Assembly: GCF_014171575.1 (NCBI RefSeq)
Contig: NZ_CP050453.1
Span: forward strand, 2,418,001-2,482,000
Length of the DNA stretch: 64,000 bases
From: Microbacterium sp. Se63.02b
GTDB lineage: Bacteria > Actinomycetota > Actinomycetes > Actinomycetales > Microbacteriaceae
Reading direction: 5' to 3'
A program made the translations under genes and the position numbers. The notes under the pieces are model-generated. The model did not search any database. It was not told where the DNA came from and saw only the letters and a program-made list of their open reading frames with translations. This document shows positions 17,092-27,303 of this stretch, in pieces. The first letter of the stretch is position 1, and every line of letters starts with the position of its first letter.

Positions 17092-17511
17092 ATGATCGAC
17101 CGCACCGACTATTACTCCGCAAAGCTCTCGTACGAGACGGACCCGAGCGATGTACACGCCGCGCAGAAGGCGGGCGAGAACGTCGTCATCATCGACGTGC
17201 GCTCCGCCGAGGCATGGGCGCAGGGCCGTGTCGCGGGAGCCGTGCACATGCACTACAGCGAGATCGCGAACCGTGCCCCCGTCGAGATCCCGGCCGATGC
17301 CGACGTCGTCGTGTACTGCTGGAGCCCTGGGTGCAATGCCGGAGCGAAGGGCTCCCTCGAATTCGCGAAGCTCGGATACCGCGTCAGGGAGATGATCGGC
17401 GGCTTCGAGTACTGGGTTCGCGAGGGCTATCCCGTCGAGGATGCCGACGGGGTGCACCGTCGCCCGGTCGACCCCCTCACCGGCATCGCACGCGTCCGCA
17501 CCCACGCCTGA
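17092..17511 (+). CDS. Single-domain rhodanese-like protein
   Basis: 139-residue rhodanese fold. IIDVRSAEAW and RVAGAVHMHYSEI are the CH2 and neighbouring motifs. The active loop YCWSPGCNAG has the presumed catalytic Cys76 and a second Cys81. Rhodaneses carry persulfide sulfur to acceptors such as cyanide or thiols. The in vivo partner is unknown, and nothing in the neighbourhood fixes it. It ends just before a two-way terminator shared with ctaF. Confidence 0.88.
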   Translation: MIDRTDYYSAKLSYETDPSDVHAAQKAGENVVIIDVRSAEAWAQGRVAGAVHMHYSEIANRAPVEIPADADVVVYCWSPGCNAGAKGSLEFAKLGYRVREMIGGFEYWVREGYPVEDADGVHRRPVDPLTGIARVRTHA

Positions 17512-17527
17512 ACCACACCCGCAAAAG

Positions 17528-17559
17528 AGAAGGCCCCCGGACGGATCCGGGGGCCTTCT
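17528..17559. terminator. Bidirectional terminator between rhodanese and ctaF
   Basis: Hairpin with 14-base arms (AGAAGGCCCCCGGA and its complement) around a CGGA loop, flanked by A-rich and T-rich tails. It lies between two convergent genes and can serve both. Confidence 0.88.
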
Positions 17560-17570
17560 TCATGAGTGTG

Positions 17571-18005
17571 TCAGCGGGCGAAGTTCCCGCGGTAGTACTC
17601 GTACACCCATCCGACGATCGCGACGACGAAGATCGCGAGACCGATCGGGAGCAGGAAATGACCGACAGCGAGTCCGACGACGAAGACTCCGGCTGAAGCG
17701 GCGAGCACGATCGGCCACCACGACCACGGGCTGAACTCGCCGAGCTCGGGGTCTCCGTCATCGATGTCGGACGTCAGGATGTCTTCGGGCAGCTCGCCCC
17801 TCTGCGCCTTGTGCGTGCGGTCGAGGTAGAACGCGATCATGGCTGCCATGAACGCTGCGAAGAACAGGGCGACGGTGCCGACCCATTCGATCCGCTCCGC
17901 GAAGTTGTCGGAAGGCGTGGCGAGGATGTGCCAGCCGGTGTAGACGACGCCGACGAGAGCGAAGAACGCCGTCAGGATCCACCAGAGAATGACGTTGTCG
18001 CGCAT
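17571..18005 (-). CDS. ctaF: Cytochrome c oxidase subunit IV, actinobacterial type
   Basis: 144-residue membrane protein with two N-terminal spans (about 5-28 and 42-60) and two C-terminal spans (about 97-118 and 120-136), joined by an acidic loop. This is the small accessory subunit found only in actinobacterial aa3 oxidases. ATG 18005 lies three bases after the ctaD stop. It is last in the ctaC-ctaD-ctaF operon. Confidence 0.93.
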   Translation of the reverse strand: MRDNVILWWILTAFFALVGVVYTGWHILATPSDNFAERIEWVGTVALFFAAFMAAMIAFYLDRTHKAQRGELPEDILTSDIDDGDPELGEFSPWSWWPIVLAASAGVFVVGLAVGHFLLPIGLAIFVVAIVGWVYEYYRGNFAR

Positions 18006-18008
18006 GAC

Positions 18009-19742
18009 TTAGTGGGCCTCTCGCTCGCCGGGCGCCGTGGTCGCGAACTCGGCTGCCTCCGGGTGGTTCAGGTCGAACGCAGGACGCTCGCTGCGAATGC
18101 GCGGGATCGACGTGAAGTTGTGTCGCGGCGGCGGGCACGACGTCGCCCACTCGAGCGAAGCGCCGTAACCCCACGGGTCGTTCACGGTGACCTTCGGTGC
18201 CTTGCGCGCCGTGATCCAGACGTTCAGGAAGAACGGCAGCATCGAGGCACCGAGGATGATCGCGCCGATCGTCGAGACCTGGTTCTGCCAGGTCCAACCG
18301 TCGGCTGCAGAGTAGTCGGCGTAGCGACGCACCATACCGTCGACACCAAGCCAGTGCTGGATGAGGAAGGTCATGTGGAAGCCGATGAACAGCATCCAGA
18401 AGTGCACGTAGCCGAGGCGCTCGTTCAGCATGCGCCCTGTCCACTTCGGCCACCAGAAGTAGAAACCGGCGAACATGGCGAACACGACGGTGCCGAAGAC
18501 CACGTAGTGGAAGTGGGCGACGACGAAGTACGAGTCGGAGAGCGCGAAGTCCAGCGGCGGAGCGGCGAGGATCACACCGGTGAGGCCACCGAAGACGAAC
18601 GACACGAGGAACCCGAGGGCGAAGACCATCGGAGTCTCGAAGGTCACCGACCCTCGCCAGAGCGTGCCGATCCAGTTGAAGATCTTCACACCCGTCGGCA
18701 CCGCGATGAGCATCGTCATCAGGGCGAAGAAGGGAAGCAGGACGGAGCCGGTGACGTACATGTGGTGCGCCCACACGGCCACGGACAGCGCGGCGATCGC
18801 GATCGTGGCGTAAACGAGCGTCTTGTATCCGAAGATCGGCTTGCGGCTGAAGACAGGGAAGATCTCCGACACGATGCCGAAGAACGGCAGCGCGATGATG
18901 TAGACCTCGGGGTGGCCGAAGAACCAGAACAGGTGCTGCCACAACAGGACGCCGCCGTTCGCGGGGTCGTAGATGTGAGCGCCGAGGATACGGTCCGCAG
19001 CCGCGGCGAAGATGGCTGCAGCGAGCACCGGGAAGGCCATGAGGATCAGGAGGCTCGTGATGAGCGTGTTCCACGAGAAGATCGGCATGCGCCACATCGT
19101 CATACCCGGGGCGCGCATGGTGATGATCGTGGTGATGAAGTTCACGGCACCGAGGATGGTTCCGAATCCGGAGATACCGAGACCCACCATCCACAGGTTG
19201 CCACCGGCACCGGGCGAGAAGGACGCTCCGGCCAGCGGTTGATACGCGAACCAGCCGAACGACGCCGCACCCTGGGGTGTGAGGAAGCCGGCGACCGCGA
19301 TGGTCGAGCCGAAGAGGAAGAGCCAGAAGGCGAACGCGTTCAGACGCGGGAACGCCACATCGGGAGCGCCGATCTGGAGCGGGAGGATCGCATTGGCGAA
19401 GCCGGCGAACAACGGTGTCGCGAACATCAGCAGCATGATCGTGCCGTGCATCGTGAACAGCTGGTTGTACTGCTCCTTCGTCGGGACGATCTGCATACCC
19501 GGCGCGAACAGCTCAGCGCGGATGACGAGGGCCATCACGCCGCCGAGGAGGAAGAACAGGACCGAGGCGATCAGGTACATGTACCCGATGGTCTTGTGGT
19601 CGGTGGAGGTGATCCACTTGACGACGATGTTGCCCTTCTGCTCCACACGCGAGGAGCTCATGAGAGCAGCCTGGCGTGCCGGCAGAGTGGTGGGACGGGA
19701 GCGAGGCGCTTCGTCCGTGCGAGGAGCTTCGGTGGTCGACAT
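18009..19742 (-). CDS. ctaD: Cytochrome c oxidase subunit I
   Basis: 577 residues; the catalytic subunit with haem a, haem a3 and CuB. Hallmarks are [11 protein letters not shown] (haem a histidine), [14 protein letters not shown] (CuB histidine and the K-channel/cross-linked-tyrosine region), AHHMYVTG (two CuB histidines) and AHFHYV (haem a3 and haem a histidines). Twelve spans are visible. The 38-residue hydrophilic N-terminus precedes [20 protein letters not shown] 19742 follows the ctaC stop by three bases. Confidence 0.97.
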   Translation of the reverse strand: MSTTEAPRTDEAPRSRPTTLPARQAALMSSSRVEQKGNIVVKWITSTDHKTIGYMYLIASVLFFLLGGVMALVIRAELFAPGMQIVPTKEQYNQLFTMHGTIMLLMFATPLFAGFANAILPLQIGAPDVAFPRLNAFAFWLFLFGSTIAVAGFLTPQGAASFGWFAYQPLAGASFSPGAGGNLWMVGLGISGFGTILGAVNFITTIITMRAPGMTMWRMPIFSWNTLITSLLILMAFPVLAAAIFAAAADRILGAHIYDPANGGVLLWQHLFWFFGHPEVYIIALPFFGIVSEIFPVFSRKPIFGYKTLVYATIAIAALSVAVWAHHMYVTGSVLLPFFALMTMLIAVPTGVKIFNWIGTLWRGSVTFETPMVFALGFLVSFVFGGLTGVILAAPPLDFALSDSYFVVAHFHYVVFGTVVFAMFAGFYFWWPKWTGRMLNERLGYVHFWMLFIGFHMTFLIQHWLGVDGMVRRYADYSAADGWTWQNQVSTIGAIILGASMLPFFLNVWITARKAPKVTVNDPWGYGASLEWATSCPPPRHNFTSIPRIRSERPAFDLNHPEAAEFATTAPGEREAH

Positions 19743-19745
19743 TGC

Positions 19746-20648
19746 TTACTCCTCTCCTTCCTCGGTTTCGGTCTGCCCGGACGTGCCAGGCAGATTGGAG
19801 AGTCGGTCGTAAGCGTCGGTGATGTCGCCCGTGTTGCCCTTCTCCTCAAGGGACTCGAGGTACGCGTCGTACTCGTCCTGCGAGACGACCTTGACGTTGA
19901 AGAGCATCATCGAGTGGTACTCGCCGCAGAGCTCGGCGCACTTGCCGGCGTACTCGCCCTCGCGGGTCGGGATGAAGGACCAGGAGTTGTCCTTCCCGAT
20001 GAACATGTCCTTCTTGTAGAGGAAGTCGATGATCCAGAAGGAGTGGATGACGTCGCGCGACTGCAGGTCGATCGTGACCTTCTTGTCGACCGGGAGCACC
20101 AGAGTGGGCAGCTGCGACTGGTCGATGTTGCCTTCCGCATCAGGCTGGGCCTGGATCCCCATCGTCCACACGGCGTCGGAGTTGTCTTCCTCTTCGCCGT
20201 CGTACTGGAAGTCCCACGCCCACTGCTTCGCGATCGCGGTGATCTCGACGTCGGGGTCGTCCCACTTCGCCTCGATCTCCGTCTGGTCGCGCGCCGTGAA
20301 GAAGAACATGCCCAGCACGAGGATGAGCGGCACGATCGTGTAGAAGATCTCGATCGGCATGTTGTAGCGCATCTGGACCGGAAGGCCGGTCTGCCCCTTG
20401 CGGCGACGGTACGCGATCGCGGCCCAGGCCATCAGGCCCCAGGTGATGACGCCGACGGCGAGAAGCACGATCCAGGAGTTCACCCAGAGTGACGACACGC
20501 GCTCGGTCTGATTGGTGGCAGCGGGGCCGCCCTCCACGAAGCCCGGAAGAAAGCCGTTCAGCTCGGTGGGAGTACATCCCGCCAGGGCCAAGGCTGCCGC
20601 AACTCCCACAGGGAGGGCGGCCCAACGAAGGCTGCGTTTCGAGGGCAC
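19746..20648 (-). CDS. ctaC: Cytochrome c oxidase subunit II (CuA), lipoprotein
   Basis: 300 residues from GTG 20648. Lipobox LAGC gives a lipidated Cys25. Two membrane spans (about 57-80 and 98-118) precede the CuA cupredoxin domain, whose binuclear copper site is CAELCGEYHSMM with an upstream ligand histidine in DVIHSFW. It receives electrons from QcrC. The GTG start is favoured by AAAGG six bases upstream and by the standard lipoprotein signal it produces; longer in-frame starts would put odd residues ahead of the signal. Confidence 0.95.
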   Translation of the reverse strand: MPSKRSLRWAALPVGVAAALALAGCTPTELNGFLPGFVEGGPAATNQTERVSSLWVNSWIVLLAVGVITWGLMAWAAIAYRRRKGQTGLPVQMRYNMPIEIFYTIVPLILVLGMFFFTARDQTEIEAKWDDPDVEITAIAKQWAWDFQYDGEEEDNSDAVWTMGIQAQPDAEGNIDQSQLPTLVLPVDKKVTIDLQSRDVIHSFWIIDFLYKKDMFIGKDNSWSFIPTREGEYAGKCAELCGEYHSMMLFNVKVVSQDEYDAYLESLEEKGNTGDITDAYDRLSNLPGTSGQTETEEGEE

Positions 20649-20683
20649 GATGCACCTTTCAGATCGCGAACAGAGCACACCCA

Positions 20684-20689
20684 AGTCTA
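20684..20689 (-). promoter_or_regulatory. -10 box TAGACT of the ctaC-ctaD-ctaF promoter
   Basis: Good -10 hexamer on the minus strand, 36 bases before the GTG start, leaving room for a short leader with the AAAGG ribosome binding site. The 108-base gap between erpA and ctaC holds nothing else clear. Confidence 0.5.
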
Positions 20690-20756
20690 GGGCAACCTCA
20701 CACCTGATTCATGCCAACCACGCAGGTTGAGAACGTTCGCCAGGTGCCGTGCCGAC

Positions 20757-21119
20757 TCAGTGGAAGCTGTCTCCACATGCGCAGCTGCCTGCAGCGTTGG
20801 GGTTGTCGATCGTGAACCCCTGCTCGGAGATCGTGTCCTTGAAGTCGATCGACGCGCCGTCGAGGTACGGGATGCTCATGTTGTCGACGATGACCTCGAC
20901 GCCGTCGAAGTCGACCGTCTCGTCGCCCTCGAGGTAACGCTCGTCGAAGTAGAGCTGGTAGATGAGGCCAGAGCATCCGCCGGGCTGCACGGCGACGCGC
21001 AGACGCAGATCGTCGCGGCCTTCCTGCTCGAGCAGGTTCTTCACCTTGGTCGCGGCGGCGCCGGTCAGGCTGATCCCGTGGGCCTTGGTGATGTCTGAGG
21101 TCAGGGTGGTGTCGCTCAT
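20757..21119 (-). CDS. erpA: Iron-sulfur cluster insertion protein (A-type carrier)
   Basis: 120-residue HesB/IscA-type carrier. The three cluster-binding cysteines are present: Cys49 in QPGGCSG and Cys113/Cys115 in GSCACG at the C-terminus. It delivers Fe-S clusters to apoproteins. The location near the bc1/aa3 genes matches Rv2204c in M. tuberculosis. AAGGAG precedes ATG 21119. A possible -10 TAGAAT lies at 21163-21168, giving a leader of about 40 bases. Confidence 0.94.
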   Translation of the reverse strand: MSDTTLTSDITKAHGISLTGAAATKVKNLLEQEGRDDLRLRVAVQPGGCSGLIYQLYFDERYLEGDETVDFDGVEVIVDNMSIPYLDGASIDFKDTISEQGFTIDNPNAAGSCACGDSFH

Positions 21120-21189
21120 GTCGCTCCTTGTGACGGGCCGCTGGGGCACGGCTTCTCGCGCAATTCTACCGCCGGTGCGGCAGAACGGC

Positions 21190-22592
21190 TCAGAGTCGGA
21201 CCGTGTTCATCCGGGCGAGGAGCAGTGCCTCGCTCGCGACGGCATGGCGGAAGGTGTCCAGGTGGAGGGACTCGTTCGGACTGTGTGCCCGGGAGTGAGG
21301 GTCCTCGACCCCCGTGACGAGGATCTGAGCCGTCGGGAACTCCCGCACGAGGTCGGCGATGAAGGGGATCGAGCCGCCGACGCCGAGATCGATCGACGGG
21401 ACTCCGTATCCATCGCGCATGGCGTCGCGCGTCAACGCCACGGCCCATCCGCTGGTGTCGACCAGGAAGCCGTCGCCGAGGTCGACGTCGGAGAACGTGA
21501 GCTCCGCCCCGAACGGCGCGTGTGCACGCAGGTGTGCTTCGAGAGCCTGGTAGGCCTCCTGCCCGGTCTGCCCCGGCGCGACACGCGCGCTGATCACGAC
21601 CGTGACCTCGGGAAGCAGGGTGTTGGACGCTGCACCCACGCTCGTGGCGTCGATCCCGATGACCGTGACCGACGGCTTGTTCCAGATCCTGCTGAGGATC
21701 GTTCCGCCGCCGATGGGCGTCGTGCCGGGCAGGAGACCCGCCTCGTCGCGCAGGGTCGCTTCCGAGTACTCCGGAGTCGGCGCGTCCCGTTCGGTCATGC
21801 CCGCGACCGCGACAGAGCCGTCGGCGTTCCAGAGTGTGGACAGCAGGGTGACGGTGGCCATCATCGCGTCGGGCACGGCCCCGCCGAACATCCCGGAGTG
21901 CGAGGCATGGTCCAGTGTGCGTACCCGCATCGTGAAGCGGGCGTTGCCACGCAGGGAGACGGTGAGTCCCGGTGTCACGGAGTCCCAGTTGCCGGAGTCG
22001 GCGACCACGATCGCATCGGCGCGCAGAGCCTCCTTGTTGTCGGAGAGGAACTGCGCGAAGGACCGCGAGCCGTACTCCTCCTCCCCCTCGATGAACATGG
22101 CGATGCCGAGGTCGAGGTCGTCACCCAGCACTTCGCTCACCGCGCGGACAGAGGCGATGTGCGCCATGATCCCGGCCTTGTCGTCGGCTGCGCCACGGCC
22201 GTAGAGGCGCCCGTCGCGCACCGTCGGCTCGAAGGGCGGCGTCTCCCAGAGGGAGTCGTCCCCCGGAGGCTGCACGTCGTGGTGCGCGTACAACAGGATC
22301 GTCGGCCGGCCGTTGCGCGCGGCCCGTGTGGCGAGCACAGCAGGCTGCCCCAGCTCGTCCGTCCCGGGGATCCGTGCACGGAGCACACGCACGTCGTCGA
22401 ACACACCGGAGTCGGACGCCAGCGCGGCGACCTGCTGCGCACTGCGTTCCAGCTGAGTCTGGTCGAACGCGGGCCACGCCATCCGGGGATGCGCACCAGG
22501 TGGCCGAGGTCGGAGAGCGCGGACGGGATCCCGGTCGCCACAGCCTCGAGAACAGCGGCATCGGACTCACGGGGAGGAACAGGAGAGGTCAT
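21190..22592 (-). CDS. M20 family dipeptidase/peptidase (frame broken near the 5' end)
   Basis: Zinc peptidase of the M20 (DapE/ArgE/CPG2) family, 467 residues when repaired. Metal and catalytic motifs are present: LLYAHHDVQPPGD, GRGAADDKAG, FIEGEEEYGS, VADSGNWD and VEDPHSRAHSPNE. The true start is ATG 22592 (MTSPVPPRESDAAV...LVRIPG); the frame then shifts because a base is missing in CCCCGG at 22483-22488, and continues as MAWPAFDQTQ. TAAGAT seven bases before ATG 22592 indicates a leaderless start. Such enzymes cleave dipeptides in the cytoplasm; the precise substrate is unknown. Confidence 0.9.
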
Positions 22593-22599
22593 GCGAGTA

Positions 22600-22605
22600 A
22601 TCTTA
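22600..22605 (-). promoter_or_regulatory. -10 box TAAGAT for leaderless M20 peptidase mRNA
   Basis: TANNNT hexamer, seven bases before ATG 22592. The 45-base gap to the divergent DUF3043 gene must also hold that gene's control region. Confidence 0.55.
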
Positions 22606-22637
22606 AGGTGATCCCCGTCAGCGAACCGAGGAACTCC

Positions 22638-23181
22638 GTGTCCACTACCCCTGCCTCCTTCGACGAACGACGACGCCCCCGAGACGCCAGCCGTCGGAAA
22701 GGGCCGCGCGACGCCGACCCGAGCGGAGCAGGAGGCAGCTCGTCGCCGCCCCTGGTCGCCAACACGAAGGAGGCCAAGGCAGCCGCCAAGGCCGACCTCA
22801 ACGAGCGGCGCGCCCGTGCCCAGGCCGGAATGGCGGCGGGCGAGGAGAAGTACCTCCCGGTGCGCGACAAGGGTCCTCAGCGCCGCTGGGTGCGTGACTA
22901 CGTCGACGCCGGCTGGCACCCCGCCGAGTTCGTGATGGCGGTCATGGTGCTGGTCATCCTCGCCTCTCTCCTGCCGTCGAACATGATGATCTCGTTCTAT
23001 GCCTACCTCGTGATGATGGGGTATCTCGTCATCGCCATCGGCGGCATGGTCCTCCTCGCGATGCGGGTCAAGCGCAAGGCGGCCGCGAAGTTCGGCAAGG
23101 AACGTCTCGAGCGGGGTCTCGGCTGGTACGCCGCGATGCGCGCCCTGCAGATGCGCTTCATGCGCCTGCCGAAGCCGCAGG

Positions 23182-23207
<26 letters not shown>
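22638..23207 (+). CDS. DUF3043 membrane protein (two compensating frame breaks)
   Basis: Conserved actinobacterial membrane protein, 189 residues when repaired; function unknown. The C-terminal part is in one clean frame: a charged helix (LVANTKEAKAAAKADLNERR), then RRWVRDYVDAGWHPAEF, two membrane spans at about 105-125 and 128-148, and a basic tail. The N-terminus must be pieced together: GTG 22638 with GAGGA upstream, one extra T at 22659-22660, then AVGKGRATPTRAEQEAARRR, then a missing C at 22749-22752. The repaired N-terminus matches the family pattern. Its 3' end overlaps the repaired pyrD by 26 bases. Confidence 0.8.
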
Positions 23208-24226
<1,019 letters not shown>

Positions 24227-24229
<3 letters not shown>

Positions 24230-24697
24230 CCGGTCGACGGGCTCCTGCTCGGTGTGGTCTGCGCGCAGGTCGGTGATCGCCGCTTCGAAGTCCTCGAGCG
24301 AATCGAACGCCTGATACACGCTGGCGAAGCGCAGGAAAGCGACCTCGTCCAGCTCACGCAACGGACCGAGGATGGCAAGACCGATCTCGTTCGCATCGAG
24401 CTGAGAGACGCCGGTCTGACGCACGGCCTCCTCCACCCGCTGCGCGAGGATCGCCAGGTCGGCCTCTGTCACCGGTCGCCCCTGACACGCCTTGCGCACA
24501 CCGGAGATCACCTTCTCGCGACTGAACGGCTCCATCACGCCGGAACGCTTGATGACGTTGAGGCTCGCAGTCTCGGTGGTCGTGAAGCGCCCTCCGCATT
24601 CCGGGCACTGACGACGACGCCGGATCGAGAGACCGTCGTCGCTGGTGCGCGAATCGATGACGCGGGAGTCGGGATGACGGCAGAAGGGGCAGTGCAT
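24227..24697 (-). CDS. nrdR: Transcriptional repressor NrdR
   Basis: 156 residues. The N-terminal zinc ribbon has CPFC (Cys3, Cys6) and CPECGG (Cys31, Cys34), with the basic SIRRRRQC stretch before the second pair. The ATP-cone follows ([20 protein letters not shown] through [11 protein letters not shown]). NrdR senses ATP/dATP and represses ribonucleotide reductase genes by binding NrdR boxes. No nrd gene is in the window. The start ATG 24697 gives the canonical MHCPFC N-terminus. Confidence 0.96.
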
Positions 24698-24704
24698 CTG
24701 ACAG

Positions 24705-24710
24705 ATCCTA
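24705..24710 (-). promoter_or_regulatory. -10 box TAGGAT for leaderless nrdR mRNA, overlapping the hisD stop
   Basis: The first three bases (TAG) are the hisD stop codon. Seven bases then lead to ATG 24697. Confidence 0.5.
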
Positions 24711-26007
24711 CGCGGTGAACCGCGCCTCGATCGCCTCGCCGTGCGCGGGGAGCACCTCGGCATTCGCGAGGGCGACCACCCCGTCGCGCACCTCGAGAGC
24801 GCGGCGCGGTCGTAGGTGATGACCTGCTGCGGGCGCAGGAACGTATATGCACCGAGGCCCGATGCGTAGCGCGCCTGACCCCGGTCGGCAGCACGTGGTT
24901 GCTGCCTGCCATGTAGTCGCCGAGACTGACGGGCGTCTGATCCCCCACGAACACCGCTCCGGCGCTCGTGAAGGCGGAGGCGGCCTCCTCCGCGTCTGAC
25001 AGGTGCAGCTCGAGGTGCTCCGGCGCATAGGCGTTACTGAACGCCGTGGCCATCTCCCTGTCATCCACGAGCACGATCGCCGACTGCGGTCCGCCCAGAG
25101 CTTCGCCCACGCGTGTGCTGTGACGGGTTGCTGCACCCTGCCGCTCGACTTCGACCGCGACACGAGACGCGAGTTCCGGAGAGTCGGTGACCAGCACGGC
25201 CGAGGCCTGCTCGTCGTGCTCGGCCTGGCTGATCAGGTCGGCTGCGACCAGCCGCGGGTCCGCGGTCGCGTCGGCGACGATCAGGATCTCGGTCGCTCCC
25301 GCCTCCGAGTCCGTGCCGACGACGCCCGCGACAGCGCGCTTGGCGGACGCGACGAAGTTGTTCCCCGGCCCTGAGACCACGTCGACCGGATCGAGACCGA
25401 TCGACGCCACCCCCAGGCGAGAGCGCCGATCGCCCCGGCTCCTCCCATCGCGTACACCTCGGTCACGCCGAGCAGGCCGGCGGCCGCGAGGATCGTCGGG
25501 TGGATCCGGCCGTCGCAGTCCGCCTGCGGCGGAGAGGCCAGCGCGATGCTCTGCACTCCGGCGACTTGCGCGGGGACCACGTTCATCACGACGCTCGATG
25601 CGAGCGGTGCCTTCCCACCGGGGATGTAGACCCCCGCACGGGAGACCGGCTGCCACCGCTGCAGAATCCGTGCGCCGGGACCGATCCCGGTGGTCTGAGG
25701 AGCCGGCACCTGCGCCTCGGACCCGCGACGAACCCGCTGGATCGCCTCCTCGAGCGCGGCGCGCACGGCGGGGTCGACCGATGCCAGGCCTCGGCGATGT
25801 GCGCGGCGGGCACGCGCACATCATGACCTCTGACGCGATCGAACTGCTCGGCCTGCTCACGGAGGGCGGCCTCCCCGTGGACGCGCACGTCCTCGACGAT
25901 GCGGGTCGCGGTGTCGAGCGCCGCGGCGGCGCCTGCGCGGCGCGCGGAACGGCGGCGAGCATGTCGGCGGGCGAGAGCTCGCGCCCCCGCAGATCGATCG
26001 TGCGCAT
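24708..26007 (-). CDS. hisD: Histidinol dehydrogenase (five frame breaks)
   Basis: Last two oxidations of histidine synthesis (histidinol to histidine, NAD+ and Zn dependent). The coding strand switches frame five times, each repaired by one added base: about 25918-25935, 25787-25789, 25410-25414 (G run), 24879-24882 (G run) and about 24801-24808. The spliced protein has 434 residues, the normal length, with [72 protein letters not shown] and [13 protein letters not shown] at the end. ATG 26007 lies one base after the stop of the upstream gene. No other his gene is in the window. Confidence 0.9.
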
Positions 26008-26008
26008 T

Positions 26009-27231
26009 TCAGCCTTTCGTGATGTCGGAGATGTCGTGGAGGTAGCCGATGCGCCCGTCATCATGTCGAACGACGTACGCCCCTCCACGATCCTCGATCA
26101 CGAGAGCCCACGCGCTCGGCCCGATACGGAACAGCGGTTCACCGCGCTCGTCGTGCACGTCGCGCTCGGATGGTGCGAGGATCCAGAACGGCTGAGCGGC
26201 GACGGCGGCCTCGCGCGGATTCGTGGCATCGAGGTCGGGACCGGCGAGATCCTCCACCACGAGGGGCTCCGAGTCGTCTGCGGCACCGGCGGCCTCGTAC
26301 GTCGCCGCCGTCTCCAGCAATGACTCGATGCTGCCCGTGTCGGAGACGATCTCGGGTTCCTGCCCCGGGAACGCCGGGAATAGGCGGGCACATACTCCTC
26401 GTCGGCCGTCGACGGCTCCGTGCCGAGCCCGCCACCGGACGCGTGCGCCGTGAGGGGCACCTGGTCGGCGAGGTCGAGCCGGGCGATCTCGTCGGTGGCC
26501 TGTCGACCGGACGACTCGACGTCGAGGTCGGCGCCGGGGGCGCCGTACCCACCATCGACGATGACGTCGGTCCGTTCGTCTTCTGACTTCTCCGCTTCCT
26601 CGGACGAAGACGCGGGAACGGACTCGATGCGCGGGCGCGGAATAACGGGGCGGACCGGATTGGCGTTGCGGTGGGCGAGCGTGACGAGACGCCCGTGGAA
26701 GTCTTCTTTCACCCCGGGGATGATGGGCGCGAACACCGTCAGGACGACGAGCGCCACGGAGAGGACGAACATCGCCACGCCGTTCCAGGGCAGCGTCCAA
26801 AACCCTGTGGCGATGACGCCGGAGATCGCGAGCCACACGCTCCCCGCCCACACCACCGCCGCGACGGAGAAAGCGACCGAGGCGAACTGATCGATGCCGA
26901 GAGAGCCGACGCGACGGATGCCGTCCGGCGAGAACCGACGCAGCACGAGCAGGAACACCGCGACCGTCGGCACGGCGATCGGGAGTATCCACTGGATGCC
27001 GAGGCCCCAGAGCGAGACTCCCGCTGTCAGGGGGAAGAAGGAGAGGATGAACGAGACCAGCCACACGCCGACGATGAGGAGTTCACGCAGAGTGAATCCG
27101 AGTATCCCGAACTCCGGAGTCACCTCCTCGTCGTAGAGGACGCCGTCTTCGTCGCTGAAGATAGAATCTTCCAACTCCGTGGCGGGAGAATCCGTCTCGG
27201 GAAGGTCCGGCTCGGGGATGTCCGTGCTCAT
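26009..27231 (-). CDS. Conserved actinobacterial membrane protein of unknown function (one frame break)
   Basis: About 407 residues when repaired. An acidic N-terminus is followed by four to five membrane spans between residues 45 and 160 (LLIVGVWLVSFILSFFPLTA and VAMFVLSVALVVLTVFAPII among them). A long acidic, probably disordered linker precedes a small C-terminal domain (PFWILAPSERDVHD, PSAWALVIEDRGGAYVVRHD, IGYLHDISDITKG). The frame shifts near 26381-26384, where one base is missing after EEYVPA; the repaired text reads LFPAFPGQEPEIVSD. AAAGGA lies six bases before ATG 27231. I do not recognise a named family. Confidence 0.75.
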
Positions 27232-27303
27232 GGGAGGTCCTTTCGTCACCGTGCTCGACGGGGGGAGATCGTCGTGCTGCCGACGGCTCACGATCCTACC
27301 CGC

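Noticed and set aside
17811..20492. An 893-codon plus-strand open frame rich in Glu, Asp, Arg and His
   Set aside because: Antisense to ctaF, ctaD and ctaC, all of which have intact family motifs.
24708..26007. hisD as a true pseudogene
   Set aside because: Five independent single-base repairs give exactly one full-length, motif-complete protein with no internal stop, and the neighbouring essential genes show the same error type.
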